Of a stretch of 43,300 bases of DNA, positions 17,957 to 26,409 are shown one piece after another. Position 1 is the first letter of the stretch. The number at the start of each line of letters is the position of its first letter. Position numbers and translations under genes: made by a program. The notes beneath the pieces were generated by a model. The model was not told where the DNA came from, searched no databases, and worked only from the letters and a program-made list of their open reading frames with translations. This stretch comes from Pseudomonadota bacterium (GTDB lineage Bacteria; Pseudomonadota; Gammaproteobacteria; UBA1113). The stretch covers positions 1 through 43,300 of the forward strand of contig JAJXVU010000019.1 in the NCBI GenBank assembly GCA_021781965.1, in the 5' to 3' direction.

Positions 17957-19735
17957 ATGCGCAGCCATTATTGTGGGCAAATAAATGAACAATTCGTGGG
18001 TCATTCGGTCCAAGTCTGTGGCTGGGTACACCGGCGGCGAGACCATGGCGGCATTATTTTCATCGATTTGCGCGATCGCAGCGGTTTGGTGCAAGTTTTA
18101 TTTGAACCCGAAATCGGTGCATTATTTAAACAGGCTGAAAGCTTGCGCAGCGAATTTGTGCTTCAAGTCACGGCTAAAGTCCGTGCCAGACCCGAGAATA
18201 TGGTCAACGCCAATCTAGCCAGCGGCAAAGTTGAGCTGGTTGCCGAAGCATTAACTATTTTAAATGAAGCGGAAACGCCACCGTTTCCCTTGGATGATGC
18301 CAATGTAGGCGAAGATACGCGCTTAAAATACCGTTACATCGACATACGCCGTCCAGAAGTATTCAGACGGTTGCAATTGCGCAATGAAATCACCAAGTTT
18401 ACACGCCGTTATTTTGACGAATTGGGCTTTATGGACATTGAAACGCCCATGCTCATGAAGGCAACTCCTGAAGGGGCACGCGATTATTTAGTCCCTAGCC
18501 GTACGCATCCAGGACATTTCTTTGCCTTGCCGCAATCGCCACAATTGTTTAAACAGCTATTGATGCTGGCCGGTTGCGATCGTTATTATCAAATCGTGCG
18601 TTGTTTTAGAGACGAAGACTTACGCGCCGATCGCCAACCCGAATTTACTCAGCTTGATATAGAAGCTTCCTTCATTGATGAGGCCAGTATCCAAAATTGG
18701 ACAGAGCAGTGGATAGTTGCTTTATTTAAAGCAGTATTGGCCATAGACTTGCCGCAACCCTTTCCGCATTTAACCTATGCCGAAGCGATGCGCCGTTTTG
18801 CCAGCGACAAACCCGATCTGCGTATTCCTTTAGAATTGGTCGACATAGCGGATCTAGTCAAAGACTCTGAATTTAAAGTATTCAGCGAGTCTGCTAATGA
18901 TGTACAACACCGCGTGGTGGCTTTGCGCTTACCCAATGGCGTTAGTTTATCGCGCAAACAATTGGATGATTATGGCGTCTTTGTAGGTCAGCATGGTTTG
19001 AAAGGCTTGGCTTATATGAAAATCAATAATAAAGACGCTGGCGTAGAAGGGGTGCAATCACCTATAGCCAAGTTCTTATCGCCTGAAATTTTGGCAAACA
19101 TATTAAAACGCACTGAAGCACAAAATAACGACATACTCTTTTTTGCAGCGGCTAAAGAAAAACACGTTAACGATGCCATGGGCGCGTTGCGCATACAATT
19201 AGGTCACGACTTGAATTTATTTACCTGTGATTGGGCACCGTTGTGGGTAGTAGATTTCCCCATGTTTGAAATGAACGATAGAAACGAATTGCAACCTTTG
19301 CACCATCCTTTCACTTCACCTAAAACGGATTCGGCAGAAGCATTAAAAGCAGATCCTTTACATACGGTCTCTAGAGCCTATGATATGGTGTTAAATGGCT
19401 TTGAACTGGGTGGTGGTTCTATACGCATACACAGCAAAGAAATGCAAAAAACGGTTTTTGAGTTATTGTCGTTAACGGAAGAAAAAACCAAAGAAAAATT
19501 TGGCTTTTTCTTGGAAGCCTTAAAATATGGCTGTCCACCGCACGGCGGCATTGCATTCGGAATGGATAGAATCGCCATGCTCATGGCAGGATGTACTTCC
19601 ATACGCGAAGTCATTGCTTTCCCCAAAACACAAAGTGCCAGTTGCCCTTTGACGGATGCGCCGTCTGTGGCAGACAAGGCACAATTAGATGAATTACACA
19701 TAGCAGTTTCTAAACCAATTAATACGAGGAATTAA
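17957..19735 (+). CDS. aspS: Aspartate--tRNA(Asp/Asn) ligase
   Basis: A 592-residue bacterial-type AspRS. It has the N-terminal OB anticodon-binding domain ([20 protein letters not shown]), class II motif 2 ([18 protein letters not shown]), the flipping-loop region [14 protein letters not shown], the bacterial GAD insertion (about residues 290-420) and motif 3 ([15 protein letters not shown]). Residue 30 is His (RRDHGG), as in the non-discriminating enzyme of Pseudomonas aeruginosa; E. coli has Leu there. The enzyme may therefore also charge tRNA-Asn, which would require GatCAB. The stop lies 2 bp before yebC, so the two are one operon. Confidence 0.96.
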   Translation: MRSHYCGQINEQFVGHSVQVCGWVHRRRDHGGIIFIDLRDRSGLVQVLFEPEIGALFKQAESLRSEFVLQVTAKVRARPENMVNANLASGKVELVAEALTILNEAETPPFPLDDANVGEDTRLKYRYIDIRRPEVFRRLQLRNEITKFTRRYFDELGFMDIETPMLMKATPEGARDYLVPSRTHPGHFFALPQSPQLFKQLLMLAGCDRYYQIVRCFRDEDLRADRQPEFTQLDIEASFIDEASIQNWTEQWIVALFKAVLAIDLPQPFPHLTYAEAMRRFASDKPDLRIPLELVDIADLVKDSEFKVFSESANDVQHRVVALRLPNGVSLSRKQLDDYGVFVGQHGLKGLAYMKINNKDAGVEGVQSPIAKFLSPEILANILKRTEAQNNDILFFAAAKEKHVNDAMGALRIQLGHDLNLFTCDWAPLWVVDFPMFEMNDRNELQPLHHPFTSPKTDSAEALKADPLHTVSRAYDMVLNGFELGGGSIRIHSKEMQKTVFELLSLTEEKTKEKFGFFLEALKYGCPPHGGIAFGMDRIAMLMAGCTSIREVIAFPKTQSASCPLTDAPSVADKAQLDELHIAVSKPINTRN

Positions 19736-19737
19736 TT

Positions 19738-20487
19738 ATGGCTGGCCATAGCAAATGGGCGAATATTAAACATAGAAAATCTAAAGAAGATGCGAGAAAA
19801 GCTAAAGTATTTACCAAGCTTATCCGTGAATTAACCATTGCCGCACGCATGGGTGGCGGCGATGTCAATAGCAATCCACGCTTGCGTTTAGCGATGGATA
19901 AAGCCTTTTCGCAAAATATGCCTAAAGATACCATACAAAGAGCGGTTAAACGCGGCTGTGGTACAGAAGATACGGATAACTTAGAAGAAATTTTCTATGA
20001 AGGCTATGGCCCTAATGGGGTGGCCGTTATGGTAGAATGCTTAAGCGATAATCGTAATCGTACCGTGTCAAATGTACGTCATGCATTTTCCAAATGCGGT
20101 GGCAATCTGGGCACTGACGGTTCAGTAGCTTATTTATTTAATAAGCTAGGGATTATCGTGTTTGCTAAAGACAGCGATGAAGATACCATTATGACTTTAG
20201 CCTTGGAAGCGGGGGCAGTCGATGTTAAAGCGGATAACGAAGGTAATATACAAGTATTTACCGAACCCGAAGATTTTTTAAATATAAAAGAATTGTTTGT
20301 TAAGGAAGGATTGAATACTGAAGCAGCTGAAGTATCTATGATACCTAGCGTTGAAGTCACTTTAGATCGTAATGATGCCGAGAAAATGATTCGGCTCCTA
20401 GATATGCTAGAAGAATTGGATGATGTGCAAGAAGTGTATTCTAATGCCAACATTCCGGAAGATGTTTTGTCTCAATTAGACTCATAG
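19738..20487 (+). CDS. yebC: YebC/PmpR-family protein
   Basis: A 249-residue YebC, identified by the N-terminal [19 protein letters not shown], followed by [32 protein letters not shown] and the C-terminal [18 protein letters not shown]. Family members have been described as DNA-binding regulators and, more recently, as ribosome-associated factors that help at proline stretches. It sits 2 bp after aspS and ahead of ruvC, the standard gammaproteobacterial order. Full length. Confidence 0.95.
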   Translation: MAGHSKWANIKHRKSKEDARKAKVFTKLIRELTIAARMGGGDVNSNPRLRLAMDKAFSQNMPKDTIQRAVKRGCGTEDTDNLEEIFYEGYGPNGVAVMVECLSDNRNRTVSNVRHAFSKCGGNLGTDGSVAYLFNKLGIIVFAKDSDEDTIMTLALEAGAVDVKADNEGNIQVFTEPEDFLNIKELFVKEGLNTEAAEVSMIPSVEVTLDRNDAEKMIRLLDMLEELDDVQEVYSNANIPEDVLSQLDS

Positions 20488-20550
20488 CAATTGATTGTAG
20501 GCTTGAAGCCTAAGAATCAAATGCGTAGAGTATAGAGTAAGGATAATTTT

Positions 20551-21030
20551 TTGACATTGCGCATAGTCGGTATCGATCCAGGCTCACGCGTCACCGGTTA
20601 CGGTGTCATTGAATGCACGTCTAATCAATACCATTATTTAGGCAGTGGTTGCATACGCACTGTGGCTGACGATTGGGTAATGCGCTTGCAGCAAATTTAC
20701 CAGGGCGTGCGCGAAATTATCGCGCAATACCAACCCAATGAATTTGCCATTGAACAAGTTTTTATGCATAAAAATGCAAGTTCGGCCTTAAAATTAGGAC
20801 AAGCGCGCGGCGCGGCCATAGTGGCAGTGAATTTACCAGTGCATGAATATGCGGCAAGACAAATTAAACAAGCGATAGTCGGTTATGGCGCTGCTGAAAA
20901 AATACAGGTGCAGCATATGGTAAAACAAGTGTTGAGCATACAGGGCAAAATTGCTAGCGATGCTGCGGATGCCTTAGCCATTGCCATCTGCCATGCGAAT
21001 CACCGCGAATGGAAATTGAGGAAACTATAG
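20551..21030 (+). CDS. ruvC: Holliday junction endodeoxyribonuclease RuvC
   Basis: A 159-residue resolvase that cuts Holliday junctions bound by RuvAB. The acidic active-site residues are visible: Asp9 in [15 protein letters not shown], Glu in [11 protein letters not shown], and the pair in [13 protein letters not shown]. Length is slightly below the E. coli enzyme (173). The TTG start at 20551 has AAGGAT about 8 bp upstream and places the catalytic Asp at its normal distance. No ATG lies nearby in frame. The stop is directly followed by the ruvA ATG. Confidence 0.94.
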   Translation: MTLRIVGIDPGSRVTGYGVIECTSNQYHYLGSGCIRTVADDWVMRLQQIYQGVREIIAQYQPNEFAIEQVFMHKNASSALKLGQARGAAIVAVNLPVHEYAARQIKQAIVGYGAAEKIQVQHMVKQVLSIQGKIASDAADALAIAICHANHREWKLRKL

Positions 21031-21624
21031 ATGATAGGTCGTTTGAAGGGTATTTTACTGGAAGTAAAAGCACCGGATATTTTAATCGATGTACACGGTG
21101 TGGCTTACGACGTCAAAGCACCATTGTCCACTTGTTATAGATTGCCCGAAGTAGGGCAGGAAATCATTCTATTAACGCATTTAGCTGTGCGTGAAGATGC
21201 GCATACTTTATTTGGTTTTATAGACAAGCATGAACGAGCCTTATTTCGCAGCTTGATTAAGGTGAATGGCATAGGCCCTAAATTAGCGTTAACCATTTTA
21301 TCCAGCATCGACAGCCACGATTTTGTTAACGCCATACGCAATGAGGACTTAACGCGTTTAGTACGTCTTCCCGGCATAGGCAAAAAAACGGCAGAGCGCT
21401 TGTTAATTGAAATGGCCGATAAATTAGATGAATGGGAAATAGATCTGGCACAACAACTGCCATTAAGCGATAATAAACCCAGGGCGGTGATAGATGAAGC
21501 GCAAGCAGCATTGGTTTCTTTGGGCTTTAAACCGCAAGAAGCCATGAAAATATTAAAGCAAATTCCAGCAGAAGGGTTGAGTGCCGAGGAATTATTACGT
21601 AAGGCCTTGCAGGCGTTGTCATAG
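21031..21624 (+). CDS. ruvA: Holliday junction DNA-binding protein RuvA
   Basis: A 197-residue RuvA, the tetramer that holds the four-way junction for RuvB. Domain I starts MIGRLKGILLEVKAPDILID. The helix-hairpin-helix pair is seen in LIKVNGIGPKLALTILS and LVRLPGIGKKTAERLLIEM. The C-terminal domain III that contacts RuvB is AQAALVSLGFKPQEAMKIL. It starts right after the ruvC stop and is followed 58 bp later by ruvB. Confidence 0.96.
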   Translation: MIGRLKGILLEVKAPDILIDVHGVAYDVKAPLSTCYRLPEVGQEIILLTHLAVREDAHTLFGFIDKHERALFRSLIKVNGIGPKLALTILSSIDSHDFVNAIRNEDLTRLVRLPGIGKKTAERLLIEMADKLDEWEIDLAQQLPLSDNKPRAVIDEAQAALVSLGFKPQEAMKILKQIPAEGLSAEELLRKALQALS

Positions 21625-21629
21625 GTAGA

Positions 21630-21652
21630 GAGCCGCGGCCGTTAGGGAGCGG
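21630..21652 (+). repeat. Interspersed GC-rich repeat between ruvA and ruvB
   Basis: GAGCCGCGGCCGTTAGGGAGCGG, two substitutions from the reference copy at 15480. It fills the ruvA-ruvB gap, 5 bp after the ruvA stop. Confidence 0.85.
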
Positions 21653-21682
21653 ATGTCGTGATTTACTTAATAGGAATAAAAA

Positions 21683-22720
21683 ATGTTAGACCAAGATCGT
21701 TTTATCACGGCCAGTCAAAAAAGCGAGGATGTGCGTTTTGATCGCGCCATTAGACCGCGTTATTTAAAAGACTATACTGGCCAAGAAGCGGTAAAATCGC
21801 AATTGTCTATCTTCATCGACGCGGCTAAGAAAAGGCAAGAAGCTTTAGATCACGTCCTTATTTTCGGTCCGCCGGGCTTGGGCAAAACCACTTTAGCACA
21901 TATCATCGCCTGTGAAATGGGCGCTGAATTAAGACAAACCTCGGGGCCCGTGCTAGAAAAAGCAGGGGATCTAGCCGCCTTGCTCACCAATCTTAAAGCC
22001 AATGACGTATTATTCATCGATGAAATTCATCGTTTAAGCGCTACGGTTGAAGAAATTTTATACCCAGCCATGGAAGATTATCAGTTAGACTTAATGATTG
22101 GCGAAGGCCCCGCAGCACGTTCTATTAAACTAGACTTGCCCCCTTTTACCTTAGTGGGCGCAACCACTCGCGCTGGTTTATTGACCTCACCATTACGTGA
22201 TCGTTTCGGTATTGTGAACCGGTTACAATTTTATACACCTGCAGAACTCACCGATATTTTATTGCGCTCAGCGCACATATTGAATGTTTCCTTAGAACCT
22301 GCGGCAGCCAGCGAAATTGCAAAACGTTCACGTGGTACCCCTCGTATTGCCAATCGCTTATTGCGTCGTGCACGCGATTATGCTGAAGTACGTGGAGATG
22401 GTATGATAACTCAACTCATTGCTAATGAAGCTCTACATTTATTAGAAGTGGATAAAAAAGGCTTTGATGTCTTAGATCGCAGATTTTTATCGGATCTATT
22501 GCATAAATTCAATGGCGGCCCGGTGGGCTTAGACACTTTAGCCGCTTCATTAAGCGAAGAAAAAAGCACTATAGAAGATGTGATAGAACCTTACTTAATT
22601 CAACAGGGCTTCATTGCTCGCACAGCCCGTGGTCGTGTAGCAACGGATCTCGTTTATCAACACTTTGGCTTGAAGAATCCAAATGCGGCCAATTTATTGC
22701 AGGTGGTAGATGTAGAATAG
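21683..22720 (+). CDS. ruvB: Holliday junction branch-migration helicase RuvB
   Basis: A 345-residue AAA+ motor. Walker A is GPPGLGKT (62-69), Walker [11 protein letters not shown], sensor 1 [18 protein letters not shown], and arginine-finger/sensor 2 region [19 protein letters not shown]. The winged-helix C-terminal domain ends with [16 protein letters not shown]. It works with RuvA and RuvC encoded just upstream. Length and all motifs are normal. Confidence 0.97.
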   Translation: MLDQDRFITASQKSEDVRFDRAIRPRYLKDYTGQEAVKSQLSIFIDAAKKRQEALDHVLIFGPPGLGKTTLAHIIACEMGAELRQTSGPVLEKAGDLAALLTNLKANDVLFIDEIHRLSATVEEILYPAMEDYQLDLMIGEGPAARSIKLDLPPFTLVGATTRAGLLTSPLRDRFGIVNRLQFYTPAELTDILLRSAHILNVSLEPAAASEIAKRSRGTPRIANRLLRRARDYAEVRGDGMITQLIANEALHLLEVDKKGFDVLDRRFLSDLLHKFNGGPVGLDTLAASLSEEKSTIEDVIEPYLIQQGFIARTARGRVATDLVYQHFGLKNPNAANLLQVVDVE

Positions 22721-22744
22721 GGCACTGATATACTTTTAAACATC

Positions 22745-22766
22745 CCGCTCCCTGACGGCCGCGCTC
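22745..22766 (-). repeat. Interspersed GC-rich repeat after ruvB
   Basis: CCGCTCCCTGACGGCCGCGCTC, reverse orientation, one base shorter than the reference. It lies in the convergent gap between ruvB and the small membrane peptide gene. Confidence 0.8.
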
Positions 22767-22784
22767 GGTTCCTTAATATAATAA

Positions 22785-22961
22785 CTAGTCTTTATCTCTA
22801 GAAATATGGATAAAAACAGTCACGACAAATATGACCAAAAAGACGCAAAAAATAATTCTAACTATGTCCAAAAATGGTTGAGCAGTGGTTATATTCATAA
22901 AACCTAAGACTGCGAATATAATAACGATAAGTAGAAGAATACGGATCCATTTTATTAACAT
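22785..22961 (-). CDS. DUF1328-like small membrane protein
   Basis: A 58-residue peptide, MLIKWIRILLLIVIIFAVLG at the start, then a short NITTAQPFLD turn and a second helix IIFCVFLVIFVVTVF, ending ISRDKD. Two hydrophobic helices with AVLGF in the first match the layout of DUF1328/YtjA proteins (about 55 residues, two helices, role unknown). A GGGT site lies about 7 bp upstream of the ATG. It occupies the otherwise empty 332-bp gap between ruvB and the hydrolase gene, on the minus strand. The hydrophobic pattern and family-like length make it a credible gene. Confidence 0.7.
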   Translation of the reverse strand: MLIKWIRILLLIVIIFAVLGFMNITTAQPFLDIVRIIFCVFLVIFVVTVFIHISRDKD

Positions 22962-23052
22962 ATTTTACCCGGTTTAAGTTATATACAAAAAAAGTCATTA
23001 TCCTGTTTCTTTATAATACACCACTATAGAAAATAAAGCAATGTGATATACA

Positions 23053-23925
23053 CTAAGAATTGTCAGATAACCAATTCAACAAACGTTCATCAAAAAGGTC
23101 TGCCTCTTCCCATTGCGGTAAGTGTGCACTTTTTTCGAATACAAAGAGGTCTAAATGCTTAAATTTATCGCGTATACGATACCAAGCAGTAAATGGCGCT
23201 AGGGCAAAATCATATAGCCCCACAGCAAGAAAAATAGGTTTGTTAAAATCTGCAAGTCCTTGCGTTAGGTCTATGGTTCTAAAAGTATCACGCCAAAGAT
23301 GGTTCAATATAACCATGTTTATAGTAACATTATTCCAAAAAAAGTGGGCATCTGTTTCAAAGTTATGCCAGAATTTAGCAGTATTACGTATGTATTCTTT
23401 TATGAATCGTTCACCGGGTTTTAATTGATTGAGGGCATCATCGGGACATTGTTGCAAATGTGCATTATGCGCCGCTTTGCGTTCATCAGAAGCCAAATCT
23501 TGCCAATAAATGGCTGCGGCATTCTGATGCTCTAAACTTAAGTTGGGCGAAATAGCAATCATAACCACATGCGAGACATGTGCCGGATATTTTTTAGCGT
23601 ATTCTAGCGCCATGTAAGAGTGGCCAGAATGTCCAACAATGATAACCTGATTTAAATTCAGTGCCTCTCGTATTTGGTCAATATCGTCCAGGATCGTATC
23701 CAATTCAAAAGTTTCATTTTCTCTATCTTTTGGAGCAGCCACAAAAGCACGATGATCAATGAAAATAAGTTGTAAATGTTCACGTAAGCTTTCTGAAAAA
23801 ACTTTCGGATATTGATTCACACTGCCAATCACGATGGCGGGAAGCCCTTTTCCTTCTATTTTATATTGCAATAAAAAAGAATCTATATTGACAGTGCCGC
23901 TGTTTGGATGCGTGGATGTGTTCAT
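23053..23925 (-). CDS. Alpha/beta-fold hydrolase
   Basis: A 290-residue serine hydrolase of the alpha/beta fold. The nucleophile elbow is VIIVGHSGHSYMALEYAKKY; the oxyanion-side strand is LIFIDHRAF; the acid is probably in FLAVGLYDFALAP and the catalytic His in FEKSAHLPQWEE. The overall layout is like prolyl iminopeptidases and epoxide-hydrolase relatives. The substrate cannot be read from sequence. No signal peptide. An extended -10 (TGT-TATAAT, minus strand, 23974-23979) lies about 50 bp upstream, back-to-back with the promoter of the next gene. Confidence 0.82.
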   Translation of the reverse strand: MNTSTHPNSGTVNIDSFLLQYKIEGKGLPAIVIGSVNQYPKVFSESLREHLQLIFIDHRAFVAAPKDRENETFELDTILDDIDQIREALNLNQVIIVGHSGHSYMALEYAKKYPAHVSHVVMIAISPNLSLEHQNAAAIYWQDLASDERKAAHNAHLQQCPDDALNQLKPGERFIKEYIRNTAKFWHNFETDAHFFWNNVTINMVILNHLWRDTFRTIDLTQGLADFNKPIFLAVGLYDFALAPFTAWYRIRDKFKHLDLFVFEKSAHLPQWEEADLFDERLLNWLSDNS

Positions 23926-23973
23926 AATAATATCCTTAGAATGTTATCTTAAATTTTTATAGCGATCATATCC

Positions 23974-23979
23974 ATTATA
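23974..23979 (-). promoter_or_regulatory. Extended -10 box of the hydrolase gene
   Basis: On the minus strand TGT-TATAAT (core hexamer 23974-23979), an extended -10 form, with no clear -35. It lies 49 bp upstream of the hydrolase ATG. Confidence 0.45.
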
Positions 23980-23986
23980 ACACAGG

Positions 23987-24015
23987 TTGATTTCTTTCTT
24001 TATAAACTATATAAT
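23987..24015 (+). promoter_or_regulatory. Sigma-70 promoter of the YbdK-type ligase gene
   Basis: TTGATT (23987-23992), 17-bp spacer, TATAAT (24010-24015), about 75 bp upstream of the gene. It lies back-to-back with the -10 box of the divergent hydrolase gene, so the two promoters may interfere or share regulation. Confidence 0.7.
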
Positions 24016-24092
24016 ATTATTTATATGAAAATATTAACAGGAAAACATACAGAAAAACATATAATTTTTATTTTAAAAGAGGAGGGGGTAAA

Positions 24093-25241
24093 TTGCTCCA
24101 ATTTAAAACTTCAAAGCCATTTACACTAGGAATTGAATTAGAAATTCAAATAATTAATCGAGAAGGAAAAGATCTCGCTGGTTTATCTAATGAAATTCTT
24201 CAGCAACTTAAAAATAAACCTTATGAAAAGTATATCAAACCAGAACTCACTCAGGATATGCTTGAAATCAATTCTAGTATTCATGAAACTCCGCAAACAC
24301 TTTTGCTGGAATTGAATCAAATAAAAAATCAACTCATTGAACAGACAAAAGATTTAAACGTATTATTTTCTGGTGGCGGTACTCATCCTTTTCAAATGTG
24401 GCAAGAGCGTGAAATTTACCAAACCGATCATTATGAAACGGTTAAACAGCGATATGGTTATTTAGCAAAAATGTTTACTGTTTTTGGCATGCATATCCAT
24501 ATTGGCTGTGAAAATCCTAATGATGCTCTTTATTTAACGCATGCTATGGGAAAATATGTTCCTCATTTTATTGCTTTAAGTGCTTCTTCTCCTTTTTGCC
24601 AAGGAGTTGATACTGAATTTGATTCTACTAGAAGTAATGTGGTAAATCTTTTTCCTTTAAGTGGCATGCCGCCTTTTATTTTAGACTGGGCAGAGTTTGA
24701 CGATTATTTAACTAAAATGAAACGACTTCCATTAATAGAAGGGGTTAATAATTTTTATTGGGATATTCGTCCAAAAGCTGAGTTTGGTACCATTGAGATC
24801 CGTGTTTGTGATACTCCTTTGAGTATTGAAAAAGTTATTCAAATTGCTGCTTTTGCTCAATCACTAGCGCGCTACTTGTTAGAAGAAAAACCTTTCTCAT
24901 TAATTGACGATAAATATGAGCTGTATCATTATAATCGATTTCAGGCAAGTAAATTCGGTTTTAACGCATTTCTTATAAACCCAATAACGTTTCAAGAATA
25001 TTCTTTGATTGATGATATTTTAGCGCTTTATAAAAAGATTGAATCTTACAGCAAGGCGCTAAACACACACGAATTCACCTCTGCCTTAGCCGCCGATGTG
25101 GCAGACAAAAAAAATGATGCCGCTTGGTTACGAAAACTTTTCTCAGAAGGTGAAGATTTAAAAGATATAGTCTATCTTGCTACACATCTTTTTTCTGGAA
25201 ATATGAGTCATAATATTTCTTCTAACGAAATGGAGCGATAA
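24093..25241 (+). CDS. YbdK-type carboxylate-amine ligase (glutamate-cysteine ligase 2 family)
   Basis: A 382-residue enzyme of the GCS2/YbdK family, which joins a carboxylate to an amine with ATP; weak gamma-glutamylcysteine formation is known for E. coli YbdK. Family signatures: FTLGIELEIQIINREGKDL at the start, SGGGTHPFQMW, FGMHIHIGCENPNDAL, SASSPFCQGVDTEFDSTR, YWDIRPKAEFGTIEIRVCDTP. The TTG start at 24093 is supported by GGAGGGGG 7 bp upstream. Base composition is more AT-rich than in the ruv genes. The physiological substrate is open. Confidence 0.88.
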   Translation: MLQFKTSKPFTLGIELEIQIINREGKDLAGLSNEILQQLKNKPYEKYIKPELTQDMLEINSSIHETPQTLLLELNQIKNQLIEQTKDLNVLFSGGGTHPFQMWQEREIYQTDHYETVKQRYGYLAKMFTVFGMHIHIGCENPNDALYLTHAMGKYVPHFIALSASSPFCQGVDTEFDSTRSNVVNLFPLSGMPPFILDWAEFDDYLTKMKRLPLIEGVNNFYWDIRPKAEFGTIEIRVCDTPLSIEKVIQIAAFAQSLARYLLEEKPFSLIDDKYELYHYNRFQASKFGFNAFLINPITFQEYSLIDDILALYKKIESYSKALNTHEFTSALAADVADKKNDAAWLRKLFSEGEDLKDIVYLATHLFSGNMSHNISSNEMER

Positions 25242-25290
25242 AAGCACAGTGATAAATGAAAAGCAGATATAAACTAAAAAGGATAATCTC

Positions 25291-25728
25291 ATGGATCTAT
25301 TTCGGCCAAAAAACACCATCCGCGAGGGTGGCTGCCAATGCGGCAAGGTACGCTATCAATGTCCTAGCCAGCCATTAGAATTGTATGTTTGTCATTGCCT
25401 GGAATGTAGGCACCAATCCGCATCCGCATTTGGTATTAGCTATATTGTGGCGCGCTCTGATTTACAATTGCTGCGTGGACAAGATAGTCTTAAATCTTGG
25501 ACTAGAAATACAGATAGCGGACGAACTTTAGAATGTATCTTTTGCATGAACTGTGGCTCACGTCTTTGGCATCAATACCCCGAGTTATCTGACCCGATAT
25601 CTATAAAAGGTGGCTCCTTAGATGAAGCCCCAGATATCTCACAGGCCATACATATCTGGATCATACAGAAATTAGCAGGTGTGATAATACCCGAGGGTAC
25701 CGCGCAATTTGCTAGAGAGCCAAAATAA
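25291..25728 (+). CDS. GFA/Mss4-fold zinc protein
   Basis: A 145-residue protein of the GFA family (named after glutathione-dependent formaldehyde-activating enzyme). It carries the zinc-binding cysteines GGCQCGKVRYQC, VCHCLECRHQSASAFGIS and FCMNCGSRLWHQYPE. Many members have no proven enzymatic role, so formaldehyde activation should not be assumed. It starts 49 bp after the YbdK-like gene on the same strand; AAAGGATAA lies before the ATG. Confidence 0.87.
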   Translation: MDLFRPKNTIREGGCQCGKVRYQCPSQPLELYVCHCLECRHQSASAFGISYIVARSDLQLLRGQDSLKSWTRNTDSGRTLECIFCMNCGSRLWHQYPELSDPISIKGGSLDEAPDISQAIHIWIIQKLAGVIIPEGTAQFAREPK

Positions 25729-25754
25729 ACCGTTTCTAGATAAGTAAAAAATTT

Positions 25755-26366
25755 TTAATTCTTGTCTCCATAAGTACAAATGAATTCAGCCAGTTGTTTT
25801 GAATCTGAATCGCTTTGTTTGGATAGACCTTTTATTATCCCTTTTTGATCTGCCAACGAGCGATTTTGACCTAGTTTATATTTTCCTTGTATGGCGAGTA
25901 TTTTCATTTTAAAACCTGCAATGAAATCCAATTGAGATTCTTTAAATTCTTCTGATATATGTAATGATGGCTCAAAGTGGTTGACCATGTTATTGATAAG
26001 TGTCAATAATTCTGCTTTATCCATAACAAGCTCAGGAATACCTTCCGCATGAACTAATGAATAATTCCATGTAGGAACCGCGGGCAAGGTCTTGTACCAA
26101 TCGGGAGAAGTATAGGCATGTGGTCCATGGAAGATGCAAACTATGGATTTAACACCATCAAAATCTAACCATTGCTGATTTGCTTTTGCCATATGCCCAA
26201 TCAAAGTACCATATTCTCCTCCCTCTTGTACGATAAGAGGCAGGTGAGACACCGTAATTGCTGCAGCATTTGATATGACCGTGGCAAAAGGAAACGCCCC
26301 TATAAAATCATGCAATTCGGATAGGTTGGTATTTTCAAAAGCGGGCGGGATGTGTAGGGTAGACAT
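25755..26366 (-). CDS. PaiB-like FMN-binding protein
   Basis: A 203-residue protein of the PaiB/FMN-binding split-barrel family, annotated in Bacillus as a negative regulator of sporulation and protease genes. Motifs: MSTLHIPPAFENTNLSEL, PFATVISNAAAITVSHLP, LIGHMAKANQQW, CIFHGPHAYTSPDWY and PTWNYSLVHAEG, all usual for the family. It probably binds flavin or heme; its target here is unknown. ATG 26366 is chosen for AAGGAAA 7 bp upstream and because the family sequence begins there; a longer frame starts at 26387. Confidence 0.88.
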   Translation of the reverse strand: MSTLHIPPAFENTNLSELHDFIGAFPFATVISNAAAITVSHLPLIVQEGGEYGTLIGHMAKANQQWLDFDGVKSIVCIFHGPHAYTSPDWYKTLPAVPTWNYSLVHAEGIPELVMDKAELLTLINNMVNHFEPSLHISEEFKESQLDFIAGFKMKILAIQGKYKLGQNRSLADQKGIIKGLSKQSDSDSKQLAEFICTYGDKN

Positions 26367-26409
26367 GATCGTTTTCCTTTCGTTCAAAATAGGTGGGAAC
26401 CATTTTTAT

